Assembly (NCBI GenBank): GCA_964572725.1
Contig: CAZNFW010000002.1
Coordinates: forward strand, 50,947 to 114,946
Length of the DNA: 64,000 nucleotides
Reading direction: 5' to 3'
From: Rosettibacter sp964572725
GTDB taxonomy: Bacteria > Bacteroidota > Ignavibacteria > Ignavibacteriales > Melioribacteraceae
Shown here: positions 16,703-26,420 of the stretch, piece by piece
Position numbering within the stretch: position 1 is the stretch's first letter
Layout of the letters: every line of letters begins with the position of its first letter
The notes under the pieces: model-generated
Database searches by the model: none
The model's input: the letters and a program-made list of their open reading frames with translations, nothing else
What the model was told of the DNA's origin: nothing
Translations under genes and position numbers: made by a program

Positions 16703-19700
16703 TTATTTTAAGTCCTCTATTACAATCTTGAATTCAGTTCCTTTTTCAGATTTAATTTCAATGTTTCCATTAAGCTGATTAACAATTGAATATATTAACT
16801 TCATTCCCAGAGAATCTGAATTTTCGATTTTGAAATCTTTAGGCAGACCAATGCCGTTATCTCTTAGTATTATTGAATATTTGTTAGGTTCAATCTTATT
16901 TACGTTTATCTCTATTTTTAATTCATCATTATCTTTAACGAATGAATCGGGGAAAGCATATTTAAATGAATTTGTTACAATTTCATTTACCATTAATCCG
17001 CAAGATAACGCAGTATCAAGACTTAAATTAATTCCTTTTGCTTCTATGACTGTAATAATGTTTTTATCTTTTCTGCCAAAAGATTTTTTTAATTCATCGA
17101 CCAGACTTTTTAAGTAATCTTCAAAATTAATCATCGATAAATTTTCCGAGCGGTATAACTTTTCGTGAATTAAAGCCATACATTTTATTCTGTCCTGACT
17201 GTCTTTCAATAAATTTATCAGATTTTCATCTTTTATGTTTACTGATTGAAGATACAGCAAACTTGATATTACCTGCAGGTTGTTTTTAACTCGATGGTGA
17301 ATTTCTTTTAGCAAAATTTCTTTTTCCTGAAGTGATACTTTTACTTTTTCTTCGGCTTTAATTCTTTCTTCGATTTCATTGCTTAATTTTTTTATTGTTT
17401 CATCAAGATCTTTTGTTCGTTCTAAAATTTTCTCTTCAAGAATTTTATTTTGTTTACGCATACTTCTTGTTCTAAAGTTTATATAAAGAACTACTAACAA
17501 AATTAGAACAGCTGCGGATAAGATTTTAAACAATACTGTTTCATAAAAAGCAGGCAATATTATAATTCTTAACGCTGCATGTTTAGCATCTCTTATGCCG
17601 TCAATATTATATGCTTTGACAATAAAGTTATATTCTCCAGGCGGTAAATTTGTGTAAGTAGCAGAATTTCTATTTTCAACATTGTTCCAGTTCAAATCAA
17701 ATCCTTCGAGCTTATATGAGTATCTGTTCTTTTTTACATTGTAAAAATCCAGTAATGCAAATTCAATTGTAATTACATCATTGCCGGGAGGGATTGTAAT
17801 ACTTTTTGCTTCAGTGATTGATTCTTTAAGGATAGAATTATTTTTTCCAATAGGAACAGACTCATTATATATTTTTAAGTCAGTAAAAACTATTGGCGCA
17901 TTAAGATATTGTTCATTAATACTATCAGGATTAAAATACAACAAGCCGCCTACGCAGGAAAAATAAAGATGTCCATTTTTAGATTTAGCGGCAATGTTTT
18001 GAGAAAATTCCTGAGCAGGCAATCCATTTCTTTTTGTATAGTTATAAAAAGTTTCTGTTTTTCTATCAAGTTTTGCTAAACCTTTATCGGAAGTAACCCA
18101 TATATTTCCATTGTTGTCTTCGATTATTCCATTTATAATATTTCCCGGCAATCCATCTTTGGTTTTGTAAATTTTTGTTTTATTGGTTTTATAATCGTAA
18201 CAGCTTAAACCATCACTCGTTCCAAACCAGATTATTCCATCACTCGATTCATAGATTGCAAATACTCTATTCTCGCTGATTCTTAATGATTCATGAGAAA
18301 ATTTTGTGAAATTTTTAAATTTATTTGTCTTTGGGTTTAGCATACCAGCACCGCCGCCGTCAGTTCCAACCCATATCATTCCTCTTGAATCTTCAAATAC
18401 AACCCACACCAAATCATGAGGTAAACTGTTTGGGTTATTATTATCATGAAGATATCTGTAAAATTTTTCTGTTTGCTTATCAAACTTGTTTAATCCCCAC
18501 CATGTTGAAAACCATAAATTGCCATGTCTGTCTTCGCAAATGGAAGTAATGCCATTATTGCTTATTGATGTATTGTCATTAATATCATATGTATATAATT
18601 TGAATTTCCCAGTTTTAGGATCGTATCTATTTAATCCGCTGTGATTTGTGCCTATCCAGATATATCCTTCAGAATCTTCATAAACAGACATAATAAAATT
18701 GTCAATGATACTGTTGGGATTATTTGGATTATATTGAAAATGAGTTATGCCTGATTTTTCTAATTTGTATAAACCATCAAGTGAACCAAGCCAGATATCG
18801 TTATTTTTATTTATAAAAATAGATGTTAATCTATTGCTGATTTTATTATTTATAAAATGAAAATTATTTTTTGGAAGAAAAGTTTTACTTACACCTCCAC
18901 CTGTTCCTATCCATATAATTCCTGTATTATCTTGTGCTATGGAAAGAATGTTGTTATTAATTAAAGAAAAAGTTTTATTGGGATTGTTTAATATTCTAAT
19001 AAAATTGTCGCTTACAGGTAAATATTTATTCAATCCGTTCTTGGTTCCTATCCATATGTTATTGTCTCTGTCTTTGAAAATTGTATTTACATGGTCATCA
19101 GAGAGTGTAGATGAATTATTTATAATTGATTTATAAAATCTAATTTTTTCGGTTAGTAAATTATATTTTGCAATACCTTTGTTAGATAAGCCAATCCATA
19201 AGTTATTAGAATTATCAATCAGCAGGGAAGAAACTATTCTGTAATCAAAGTATTTATAATCTGGCGGCTGAGCAAAGATTTGTTTAATTACTTTTCCGCC
19301 TTTAGTCATGCATGTCAATCCATTCCATGTTCCAAGCCATAAATTTCCTTTGTAGTCTTCCTCAATACAAACAACACTGTTTAATGAATCGGGGTTGAGT
19401 CTATCACTAACTTTTTTAATAACAGTAAAATTATCCTTTTCTTTATTGTATTTATTTAATCCATTTAGAGTGCCAGCCCATAGTGTGCCTTCTCTATCGA
19501 TAAATAGTGTAATAATATTATTATGGCTGATACTGTTTGGGTCTTCGGGATTGTTTTTATATATAATAAATTTTTCAGTTTTTCTTATGAATTTATTTAA
19601 GCCGTCGATTGTGGCTATCCACAGATTTCCATCTTTATCTTCAACAATTGATGAAATTGAGTGGTTAGAAATACTTGTAGGATTATCTGGTTCTGGCAGG

Positions 19701-19921
19701 AATATTTTAAAATTATATCCATCGTATCGGTTTAATCCATTGTAAGTGCCAAACCAGATGAAGCCTCTGCTGTCCTGAAAAATTTTTGTTACACCATTTG
19801 TGGAAATGCCGTCTTCGGAAGTTATGTGAGAAAAATACAATTCATTGCTTTGAGATGTCAATTGTATTTTTGTTAAGAGTATTAAAATAATAATTAAAAG
19901 AAATAATCTTTTATTAATCAT
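16703..19921 (-). CDS. Propeller sensor histidine kinase (Reg_prop, Y_Y_Y, HisKA_2)
   Basis: 1072 residues. After a signal/anchor helix (about 5-24) come many Reg_prop repeats (motif such as DSRGFIWFGTYNGLNRYD and DKDGNLWIATIDGLNKF) forming two seven-bladed periplasmic propellers (to about 690), then a Y_Y_Y domain (RYSYKLEGFDLNWNNV). A TM near 800-822, a coiled coil and a HisKA_2 box (EIHHRVKNNLQVISSLLYLQ) follow, with a HATPase whose G box is RDNGIGLP. This differs from Bacteroides HTCS, which carry HisKA plus REC plus AraC. Such propellers often sense sugars, but no glycan genes adjoin it; argC is divergent upstream. Confidence 0.88.
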   Translation of the reverse strand: MINKRLFLLIIILILLTKIQLTSQSNELYFSHITSEDGISTNGVTKIFQDSRGFIWFGTYNGLNRYDGYNFKIFLPEPDNPTSISNHSISSIVEDKDGNLWIATIDGLNKFIRKTEKFIIYKNNPEDPNSISHNNIITLFIDREGTLWAGTLNGLNKYNKEKDNFTVIKKVSDRLNPDSLNSVVCIEEDYKGNLWLGTWNGLTCMTKGGKVIKQIFAQPPDYKYFDYRIVSSLLIDNSNNLWIGLSNKGIAKYNLLTEKIRFYKSIINNSSTLSDDHVNTIFKDRDNNIWIGTKNGLNKYLPVSDNFIRILNNPNKTFSLINNNILSIAQDNTGIIWIGTGGGVSKTFLPKNNFHFINNKISNRLTSIFINKNNDIWLGSLDGLYKLEKSGITHFQYNPNNPNSIIDNFIMSVYEDSEGYIWIGTNHSGLNRYDPKTGKFKLYTYDINDNTSISNNGITSICEDRHGNLWFSTWWGLNKFDKQTEKFYRYLHDNNNPNSLPHDLVWVVFEDSRGMIWVGTDGGGAGMLNPKTNKFKNFTKFSHESLRISENRVFAIYESSDGIIWFGTSDGLSCYDYKTNKTKIYKTKDGLPGNIINGIIEDNNGNIWVTSDKGLAKLDRKTETFYNYTKRNGLPAQEFSQNIAAKSKNGHLYFSCVGGLLYFNPDSINEQYLNAPIVFTDLKIYNESVPIGKNNSILKESITEAKSITIPPGNDVITIEFALLDFYNVKKNRYSYKLEGFDLNWNNVENRNSATYTNLPPGEYNFIVKAYNIDGIRDAKHAALRIIILPAFYETVLFKILSAAVLILLVVLYINFRTRSMRKQNKILEEKILERTKDLDETIKKLSNEIEERIKAEEKVKVSLQEKEILLKEIHHRVKNNLQVISSLLYLQSVNIKDENLINLLKDSQDRIKCMALIHEKLYRSENLSMINFEDYLKSLVDELKKSFGRKDKNIITVIEAKGINLSLDTALSCGLMVNEIVTNSFKYAFPDSFVKDNDELKIEINVNKIEPNKYSIILRDNGIGLPKDFKIENSDSLGMKLIYSIVNQLNGNIEIKSEKGTEFKIVIEDLK

Positions 19922-20086
19922 GCTTTAGAATAAATTTTCTATTAGTAAAATAATTATTTCGAGATATAACTTAAAATATTATTAAAAAATTTTGTATTTG
20001 ATTTTTTGTTTATTAAACAATATAACTAAAGTGTAAGATTATATATTTGCCGAGGGTCACACCAAAATTCAGAAAGATAAATTATT

Positions 20087-20120
20087 TGCATAATTATGCA
20101 TAATTATGTATAATTATAAT
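20087..20120 (+). promoter_or_regulatory. Tandem overlapping ARG boxes upstream of argC
   Basis: TGCATAATTATGCA (20087-20100) is a perfect palindrome matching the ArgR/AhrC ARG-box pattern. It overlaps a second copy, TGCATAATTATGTA (20097-20110), and a weaker third, TGTATAATTAT (20107-20117). The copies are spaced 10 bases apart, one helical turn, as in sites that bind one ArgR hexamer. They lie 24-57 bases before the argC ATG. A TATATTTG element at 20042-20049 resembles the Bacteroidetes -7 box; if it is the promoter, the operator lies in the start of the transcript. argR is in this operon, suggesting autoregulation. Confidence 0.75.
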
Positions 20121-20143
20121 CATAAATTTTATAAATTGTGCAA

Positions 20144-21190
20144 ATGATAAAAATTGGTATAGTTGGTGCTGCTGGGTATTCGGGAGTGGAGCTGATTAAA
20201 CTTCTTTTGAATCATCCAGAAGCAGAAATAAAAAAATTATATGGTCAATCTACAGCAGGTATGCAAATAGATGAAGTGCATACTTGCCTAAGAAATTTAA
20301 TTTCACTGCAGATAGAAAATTTTTCTGAGGATTCTCTGAGTGAACTTGATTTAATATTTGTTGCACTACCTTCAGGTCAGGCTTTTGAATTTGTTAAAGC
20401 TGCATACAATAAAAATATAAAAGTAATTGATATAGGCGGAGATTTCAGATTAAAGAACATTGATGACTACAAAAAATATTATAAACACGAACACAAAGCA
20501 CAAGAACTCATAGAAAAATCTGTTTATGGATTAAGCGAGTGGAACGAAAACGCTATTTCAAAAGCTGTGATTATTTCTAATCCGGGCTGCTATCCAACAA
20601 GCATATTGCTTGCTCTTCTTCCACTTCTTAAAAATGATTTAATAGATAACTCATTTATTAGCATTGTATCTTACAGCGGAACATCAGGAGCTGGTAAGTC
20701 TGCTGTTCAAAATATGATTTTTAGTGAAGTTAATGAGAATGTAAGAGCATACAAAGTCGGAAATCATCAACATATTCCTGAAATAAAATATTATCTTGAA
20801 TCATTTGGAAATGAGTCTGTTAATTTTTCTTTTGTGCCGCATTTGCTTCCAGCAACACGCGGAATTTATACTACAATCAATGCTCAATTGAAGAATAATG
20901 TCGGTGATAAATTAATTAAAGAAGTTTATACAGCAACATATTCCTCTAAACCGTTTATTAGATTTTTAGGAAATTCAATTCCTGAAATGAAAGATGTTGC
21001 ATACACAAATTTTTGTGATATTGGTTTTGTAATTAACGAGAACAATTCAATTACAATTTTTTCTACGATAGATAATCTTATAAAAGGAGCTGCTGGTCAG
21101 GCAGTTCAAAACATGAATATATTATTTGATTTGCCACAAGAAACAGGATTGTTGAAATGGAACAAGAATATGAAGTTGCAATTGAGATGA
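20144..21190 (+). CDS. argC: N-acetyl-gamma-glutamyl-phosphate reductase (ArgC)
   Basis: NADPH-dependent reductase of the third step of arginine synthesis. It has the N-terminal nucleotide-binding motif GIVGAAGYSGVELI, the catalytic cysteine in SNPGCYPTS (Cys149) and HQHIPEI in the substrate site. I chose ATG 20144; a GTG two codons earlier (20138) is also possible and gives 350 residues. It is the first gene of the arg operon, directly behind the ARG boxes. Its stop overlaps the best argJ start as ATGA at 21187-21190. Confidence 0.92.
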   Translation: MIKIGIVGAAGYSGVELIKLLLNHPEAEIKKLYGQSTAGMQIDEVHTCLRNLISLQIENFSEDSLSELDLIFVALPSGQAFEFVKAAYNKNIKVIDIGGDFRLKNIDDYKKYYKHEHKAQELIEKSVYGLSEWNENAISKAVIISNPGCYPTSILLALLPLLKNDLIDNSFISIVSYSGTSGAGKSAVQNMIFSEVNENVRAYKVGNHQHIPEIKYYLESFGNESVNFSFVPHLLPATRGIYTTINAQLKNNVGDKLIKEVYTATYSSKPFIRFLGNSIPEMKDVAYTNFCDIGFVINENNSITIFSTIDNLIKGAAGQAVQNMNILFDLPQETGLLKWNKNMKLQLR

Positions 21191-22380
21191 AAACCGGGGT
21201 AACTGCACCAAAGGGATTTAAAGCAGCGGGAATTCATTGCGGAATAAAACGATTCAAAAAAGATTTAGCGCTTATTGTATCTGATGTTTCTGCAGTTGCG
21301 GCTGGTGTTTTTACCCAAAATAAAGTTCAGGCGGCACCTGTCTTACTTTCTAAGAAATATCTTCAAGAAAGTGAAAAATTCCGCGCAATTATAATTAACA
21401 GTGGAAATGCTAATGCGTGTACCGGTGAAAGAGGTTATAAAGATGCTGTTATGATGTCTGAAATAACTGCAAAAGAATTAAATATTCGCCCAGAAGAAGT
21501 TTTTGTTTCATCAACAGGCGTAATTGGAGAACCTCTTCCAATGGACAAAATTTCTGCAGGGATAAAAAAAATTGTTCATCATTTAAGTGACGATGACAAT
21601 AATTCTGCTGCAGAAGCAATCTTAACTACTGATACTTTTATAAAAACTGCTTCAAGAAGTTTTGAGATTAATGGAAATACTGTAACTATTGGTGGAATTG
21701 CAAAAGGCTCGGGAATGATTCACCCGAATATGGCAACAATGCTTGCATTTATTACTACTGATGCAGCAATTGAAAAGAATGTATTTCAATCAATGTTGAA
21801 AAATATCAGCGATAAAACTTTTAATAGAATTGTAGTTGATGGAGATACAAGTACAAACGACATGGTAATTGCTCTTGCAAATGGAATGTCGGGCATAAAT
21901 CCAATTACTGAAAATACGGAAGCATATGAGATTTTTTATGATAATCTTTTTGAAGTTTTGAAAAAATTATCAATTGATATTGTAAGAGATGGAGAAGGAG
22001 CGACAAAATTAGTTGAAATTAATATAGAAGGGGCAAGAAGTGATGAAGAAGCTCTTAAAGCAGCCAAGACAGTGGCTCTGTCCCCTCTTGTTAAAACTGC
22101 AATTCATGGTGAAGATGCGAACTGGGGTAGAATTATTGCTGCTGTTGGTTATTCGGGAATAGAGTTTGACCCGGCAAAATTTGAAATAATAATTAATGGG
22201 GTTCCAATTCTATTGCAAAATTATCATGTTACACTTCCAGCAAAAGAAGCAAATAAAACTCTAAAACCAAAAGAAATTAACCTGCTATTAAAATTAAATA
22301 TTGGCAACGGAAAAGCTACTTGCTGGACATGTGATTTTTCTGAAGAGTATGTAAAAATTAATGGGAGTTACAGAACTTGA
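21187..22380 (+). CDS. argJ: Bifunctional glutamate N-acetyltransferase / ornithine acetyltransferase (ArgJ)
   Basis: Recycles the acetyl group between N-acetylornithine and glutamate, so arginine synthesis here follows the cyclic acetylated route. The start at 21187 gives MKTGVTAPKGFKAAGIHCG, the usual ArgJ N-terminus, with ATGA coupling to argC. An in-frame ATG at 21157 would overlap argC by 34 bases and is less likely. The autocleavage site KGSGMIHPNMATML places the nucleophilic threonine at Thr184, which becomes the N-terminus of the beta chain. Other motifs are NSGNANACTG and HGEDANWGRI. Whether it is mono- or bifunctional is not readable. Confidence 0.92.
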   Translation: MKTGVTAPKGFKAAGIHCGIKRFKKDLALIVSDVSAVAAGVFTQNKVQAAPVLLSKKYLQESEKFRAIIINSGNANACTGERGYKDAVMMSEITAKELNIRPEEVFVSSTGVIGEPLPMDKISAGIKKIVHHLSDDDNNSAAEAILTTDTFIKTASRSFEINGNTVTIGGIAKGSGMIHPNMATMLAFITTDAAIEKNVFQSMLKNISDKTFNRIVVDGDTSTNDMVIALANGMSGINPITENTEAYEIFYDNLFEVLKKLSIDIVRDGEGATKLVEINIEGARSDEEALKAAKTVALSPLVKTAIHGEDANWGRIIAAVGYSGIEFDPAKFEIIINGVPILLQNYHVTLPAKEANKTLKPKEINLLLKLNIGNGKATCWTCDFSEEYVKINGSYRT

Positions 22381-23225
22381 CACAACCTAATTACAGAAAA
22401 GAAGATGTTCTTGTAGAAGCTCTGCCTTACATTCAGCAGTTTGAAAATGCTGTATTTGTAATTAAATACGGCGGTGCAGTAATGCATGATGAATCATTAA
22501 AACAAATGGTTGCTCAAGACGTAACACTTCTTAGAAAAATTGGTATTAATGTAGTTGTGGTTCATGGCGGAGGCAAAGAAATTACTTCACTTTCGGAAAA
22601 GTTAAATCTAAAAACTACATTTGTAAATGGACAGCGTTATACCGATGAACAAACGCGCGATGTTGTTCAAATGGTGCTGGCAGGATTAATAAATAAAGAT
22701 ATTGTAAGAAGAATAAATATTTATGGAGGAAGAGCTGTCGGCATAAGTGGTATTGATGCAAGTCTGGTTAATGTTAGAAAGTATAACAAAGAGGATTTGG
22801 GTCTGGTTGGCGAAATTACAAATGTCAACGAAACATTTATCAGAAATTTACTGAAAGACGGATATCTTCCAGTTATTGCTCCAATTGGCGTTGACGAGGA
22901 AGGAACAATTTATAATGTAAATGCAGACATTGCAGCAGGTAACATTGCCGGTGCATTGAATGCAACAAAGCTTGTTTATATGACAGATATCGAAGGTGTT
23001 AAAGCTGGTGATACATTGATTTCTCATCTCACAAAAAGTGATGCAGAAAAATATATGAAAAACGGAACAATAAGCGGTGGTATGATTCCAAAAGTTAATT
23101 CTGCTTTGTCTGCTCTTGATGCTGGAGTCCAGAAAGTTCATATAATTGATGGAAGGATTCAACATGCACTTTTGCTTGAAATATTTACTAAAGAAGGTGT
23201 AGGAACAGAGATAGTATCAGATTAA
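22377..23225 (+). CDS. argB: Acetylglutamate kinase (ArgB)
   Basis: Phosphorylates N-acetylglutamate. Amino-acid-kinase fold with KYGGAVM near the N-terminus, VVVHGGGKEI, RDVVQMVLAG and the ATP-site segment NINADIAAGNIAGALNA-like VNADIAAGNIAGAL. Start is a TTG at 22377 that overlaps the argJ stop (TTGA), with GGGAG ten bases upstream; no ATG is available near the true N-terminus. The 282-residue length is normal for the family. An arginine-feedback N-terminal helix is short, and whether this enzyme is inhibited by arginine cannot be told. Confidence 0.92.
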   Translation: MTQPNYRKEDVLVEALPYIQQFENAVFVIKYGGAVMHDESLKQMVAQDVTLLRKIGINVVVVHGGGKEITSLSEKLNLKTTFVNGQRYTDEQTRDVVQMVLAGLINKDIVRRINIYGGRAVGISGIDASLVNVRKYNKEDLGLVGEITNVNETFIRNLLKDGYLPVIAPIGVDEEGTIYNVNADIAAGNIAGALNATKLVYMTDIEGVKAGDTLISHLTKSDAEKYMKNGTISGGMIPKVNSALSALDAGVQKVHIIDGRIQHALLLEIFTKEGVGTEIVSD

Positions 23226-23245
23226 AAATTAATAAATGGTGAATT

Positions 23246-23707
23246 ATGAGCAGAAAACTTGAAGATATTCAAAAACGTCATGCTTTGATTAAATCTTTGA
23301 TTTCTTCTCAGAATATTTATAATCAAACTCAGCTTGTAAAAATTTTAAGACAAAAAGGAATCAAAGTTACACAGGCAACATTATCACGAGATTTAACTGA
23401 TCTTGGTGTTGTAAGGGTTCATACTCCCGAAGGTCTTGTCTATAAACTTGGTACTGAAGGCGGCGATGGAGCACTTAAAACAAGAATTGCAGAAGAAATA
23501 ATTTCTATTGAATCAAATGAATGTGTTGTTCTTGTTAAAACATTTTTAGGAAGAGCTCAAGGTGTTGCAGTTTATATTGATAAACAAAATGAACCAGAAA
23601 TTCTTGGTACAATAGCAGGAGATGATACAATTTTAGTAATTCCTAAATCAATAAAAAATATTAAAAAAGTTATAGAACAATTAAAAATAATATTGGGAAT
23701 AAAGTAA
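23246..23707 (+). CDS. argR: Arginine repressor (ArgR)
   Basis: 153-residue ArgR/AhrC family regulator. The N-terminal winged helix contains TQATLSRDLTDLGVVRV, the recognition-helix signature. The C-terminal oligomerisation and arginine-binding domain contains LGTIAGDDTILV. It lies inside the operon it most likely controls, between argB and argG, with the stop one base before the argG ATG. The overlapping ARG boxes upstream of argC are the probable target. Confidence 0.92.
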   Translation: MSRKLEDIQKRHALIKSLISSQNIYNQTQLVKILRQKGIKVTQATLSRDLTDLGVVRVHTPEGLVYKLGTEGGDGALKTRIAEEIISIESNECVVLVKTFLGRAQGVAVYIDKQNEPEILGTIAGDDTILVIPKSIKNIKKVIEQLKIILGIK

Positions 23708-23708
23708 T

Positions 23709-24935
23709 ATGAGCAAGCAAAAAATTGTTGTAGCTTATTCAGGTGGACTTGATACATCTGTAATGGTTCACTGGCTTAAAAAAAATTATGACGCCGAAAT
23801 AATTACATTTACAGGAAATCTTGGGCAGTCAAAAGAACTTGAAGGCTTAGAAGAAAAAGCTCTTAAATCCGGAGCTTCTAAAGTATACATTGAAGATCTT
23901 ACAAAAGAATTTCTTGAAGAATATGCATTCCAGGCATTAAAAGCCGGAGCTCTTTATGAAGGAGCTTATCCAATGGCTACTTCGCTTGGAAGACCTTTAC
24001 TTGCAAAAGCTCTTGTAGAAATAGCACGAAAAGAAAATGCTAATATGGTAGCTCATGGATGCACAGGCAAAGGAAATGATCAGGTTCGATTTGAAGTTTC
24101 TGTAGGCGCTCTTGCACCAGATATTAAATGCATTGCTCCCTTAAGAACTTGGGAATTTAAATCCAGAGAAGAAGAAATTGATTATGCAATTGCAAATAAT
24201 ATTCCTGTTGCTGCAACAAAAAGCAATCCTTATTCTATTGATGATAATATCTGGGGAACAGCAATTGAATGCGGTGTTCTTGAAGACCCAATGGTTGAAC
24301 CTCCCGAAGATGCATTTTTACATACAGTTTCACCAGAAAATGCACCCAATGAAGCTGAACTTGTTACCATTGAATTTGAAGCTGGAATTCCTAAAAGTGT
24401 TAATGGAAAAGAACTGGATAGTATTTCTCTTGTCAATTTATTAAATGAAATTGGCGGAAGAAATGCTGTTGGAAGAATTGACATGATTGAAAATAGATTA
24501 GTAGGAATTAAATCAAGAGAAGTTTACGAAGCTCCAGCAGCTACAATTCTTCATTATGCACACAAAGAACTTGAGAGAATTACACTTGAAAAATCTGTAA
24601 TGCACTATAAAACTTTAATCTCTCAAGAATATGCTAATTTGATTTACAATGGTCTGTGGTTTACACCATTAAGAGAAGCTCTGCAGGCTTTTGTAGATAA
24701 AACACAGGAAAAAGTTACGGGGCTTGTTAAACTAAAACTTTATAAAGGCACAATCAGAATTTCGGGAAGAACATCTCCTTATTCACTTTATGACCCGGCT
24801 CTAGCTACTTATACAGTTGAAGACCAATTTGACCATTCTGCTTCAGAAGGATTTATAAAAATTTATGGACTGCCGTATAAAACTATTAACAGAGTAATGC
24901 AAAAAGTTGAAGCTGAAAATAAATTGTCGGTATAA
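23709..24935 (+). CDS. argG: Argininosuccinate synthase (ArgG)
   Basis: ATP-dependent joining of citrulline and aspartate. The N-terminal PP-loop is AYSGGLDTSVMVHWL. Further motifs are EGAYPMATSLGRPLLAK, AHGCTGKGNDQVRFE and the substrate-site segment SIDDNIWG. 408 residues is full length (type 1). It sits one base after argR and four bases before the argH ATG. Confidence 0.94.
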   Translation: MSKQKIVVAYSGGLDTSVMVHWLKKNYDAEIITFTGNLGQSKELEGLEEKALKSGASKVYIEDLTKEFLEEYAFQALKAGALYEGAYPMATSLGRPLLAKALVEIARKENANMVAHGCTGKGNDQVRFEVSVGALAPDIKCIAPLRTWEFKSREEEIDYAIANNIPVAATKSNPYSIDDNIWGTAIECGVLEDPMVEPPEDAFLHTVSPENAPNEAELVTIEFEAGIPKSVNGKELDSISLVNLLNEIGGRNAVGRIDMIENRLVGIKSREVYEAPAATILHYAHKELERITLEKSVMHYKTLISQEYANLIYNGLWFTPLREALQAFVDKTQEKVTGLVKLKLYKGTIRISGRTSPYSLYDPALATYTVEDQFDHSASEGFIKIYGLPYKTINRVMQKVEAENKLSV

Positions 24936-24938
24936 TTG

Positions 24939-26309
24939 ATGGCTCTCTGGAACAGCAGATTCAAAAAACAGCTTGCAGAATCGGCATTAAAATTTTCTTC
25001 ATCAATTGATATTGATGGAAAATTATTTAATGAGGATATTGATGGAAGCATTGCTCATGTTAAAATGCTTTCAAAACAAAAAATAATTTCGAAGACAGAT
25101 GAAAAGAAAATTATAAGTGCACTTGAGGAGATAAGAAAAGAAATAATTAACGGTAAGCTAAAACTTGATTGGAAAAAAGAAGATATTCATTCTGCAATTG
25201 AAGAAAGACTTGTTGAGAAAATAGGAGAAACTGGCAAGCGGCTTCACACAGCAAGAAGCCGCAACGACCAAATTGCTCTCGATGAAAGATTATATATGAG
25301 AAAGGAAATTCTTAATTTATTGAAAGTTATTCTCTCTCTCCAAAAAATATTATTAAAATTAGCAGAAGAACATAAATCCACTGTAATTCCCGGCTATACA
25401 CATCTTCAAAGAGCTCAGCCAATTTTGTTTGCACATCATCTTCTGGCATACATTGAAATGTTTCAGAGAGATAAAGAACGGCTAAATGACTTACTAAAAA
25501 GAGTTAATAAATCACCCCTCGGTGCTGCTGCATTTGCTGGAACCTCAATTAATATTGATAGAAATTTTTCCTCAAAACTTTTGAAAATGGATGGAATAAT
25601 TGAAAACAGTATTGATGCTGTTAGCGACAGAGATACTTTAATAGAATTCATTTCGGACTGTTCAATAATAATGATGCATTTAAGCAGATTAAGTGAAGAA
25701 TTAATTTTATGGAGTTCACAAGAATTTTCTTTTGCATCTTTTGACGATGAATATGCAACAGGCAGCAGTCTTATGCCGCAGAAAAAAAATCCAGACTTTG
25801 CAGAATTAATCCGCGGTAAAACAGGAAGAGTATATGGTGCATTAATTGGTTTATTAACAATAATGAAAGCTCTTCCGCTTGCGTATAATCGAGATATGCA
25901 GGAAGATAAATTTCATCTTTTTAATGCCGCTGAAATTACAAAGGATTGTTTGAATATTATGTCAGAATTACTCACGCATACAAATTTTAATAAAAACAGA
26001 TTTGATGATGAATTAGTTGGAGATTTATCTTTAGCTACTGACCTTGTTGATTATTTAGTAAAAAAAGATGTTCCTTTTAGAAAAGCTCATCACATTGTGG
26101 GGAAAGTTATTTCAAAATGCATAGAGGAAAATATTAAGCTTCATCATTTATCCTTAAAAGATTATAAAAAAATCTCTCCGAAATTTGAAAATGATATTTA
26201 TAATTTGTTCAATCCACTGACAAGCATTAATAACAAAAAATCTGTGGGCAGCACATCACCAAAAGAAATTGAAAAGCAGATTAAGAAGTGGAAAAATATT
26301 CTAAAGTAA
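24939..26309 (+). CDS. argH: Argininosuccinate lyase (ArgH)
   Basis: Fumarase/aspartase-superfamily enzyme that releases arginine and fumarate. The signature GSSLMPQKKNPDFAELIRG and the HTARSRNDQIA motif are present. Start taken as ATG 24939 (MALWNSRF, typical); a TTG one codon earlier directly abuts the argG stop. It ends the operon. argD and argF/argF' are not linked here and must lie elsewhere. Confidence 0.94.
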   Translation: MALWNSRFKKQLAESALKFSSSIDIDGKLFNEDIDGSIAHVKMLSKQKIISKTDEKKIISALEEIRKEIINGKLKLDWKKEDIHSAIEERLVEKIGETGKRLHTARSRNDQIALDERLYMRKEILNLLKVILSLQKILLKLAEEHKSTVIPGYTHLQRAQPILFAHHLLAYIEMFQRDKERLNDLLKRVNKSPLGAAAFAGTSINIDRNFSSKLLKMDGIIENSIDAVSDRDTLIEFISDCSIIMMHLSRLSEELILWSSQEFSFASFDDEYATGSSLMPQKKNPDFAELIRGKTGRVYGALIGLLTIMKALPLAYNRDMQEDKFHLFNAAEITKDCLNIMSELLTHTNFNKNRFDDELVGDLSLATDLVDYLVKKDVPFRKAHHIVGKVISKCIEENIKLHHLSLKDYKKISPKFENDIYNLFNPLTSINNKKSVGSTSPKEIEKQIKKWKNILK

Positions 26310-26331
26310 TTTTTCTGAATAATTTTAATTT

Positions 26332-26393
26332 GTCATTCCCATAAAAGCAGGAATCTTTTTAAAATTTCAGATTCCCGATTTCACAGGAATGAC
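26332..26393. repeat. REP-like interspersed palindrome between argH and trpB2
   Basis: Imperfect inverted repeat. The left arm begins GTCATTCCCATAAAAGCAGG and the right arm ends CACAGGAATGAC; the arms pair over roughly 25 positions with some mismatches. The core (GTCATTCC...GGAATC) recurs at 30253-30280 and 30356-30381, so it is an interspersed repeat family. It lies between two convergent genes and may fold as a 3' end hairpin for both. Confidence 0.65.
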
Positions 26394-26420
26394 ATAATAA
26401 TCTAAAAACATGTTCAACTG

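Noticed and set aside
21157..21186. Longer argJ start overlapping argC by 34 bases
   Set aside because: ATG 21187 gives the conserved ArgJ N-terminus and the usual ATGA coupling.
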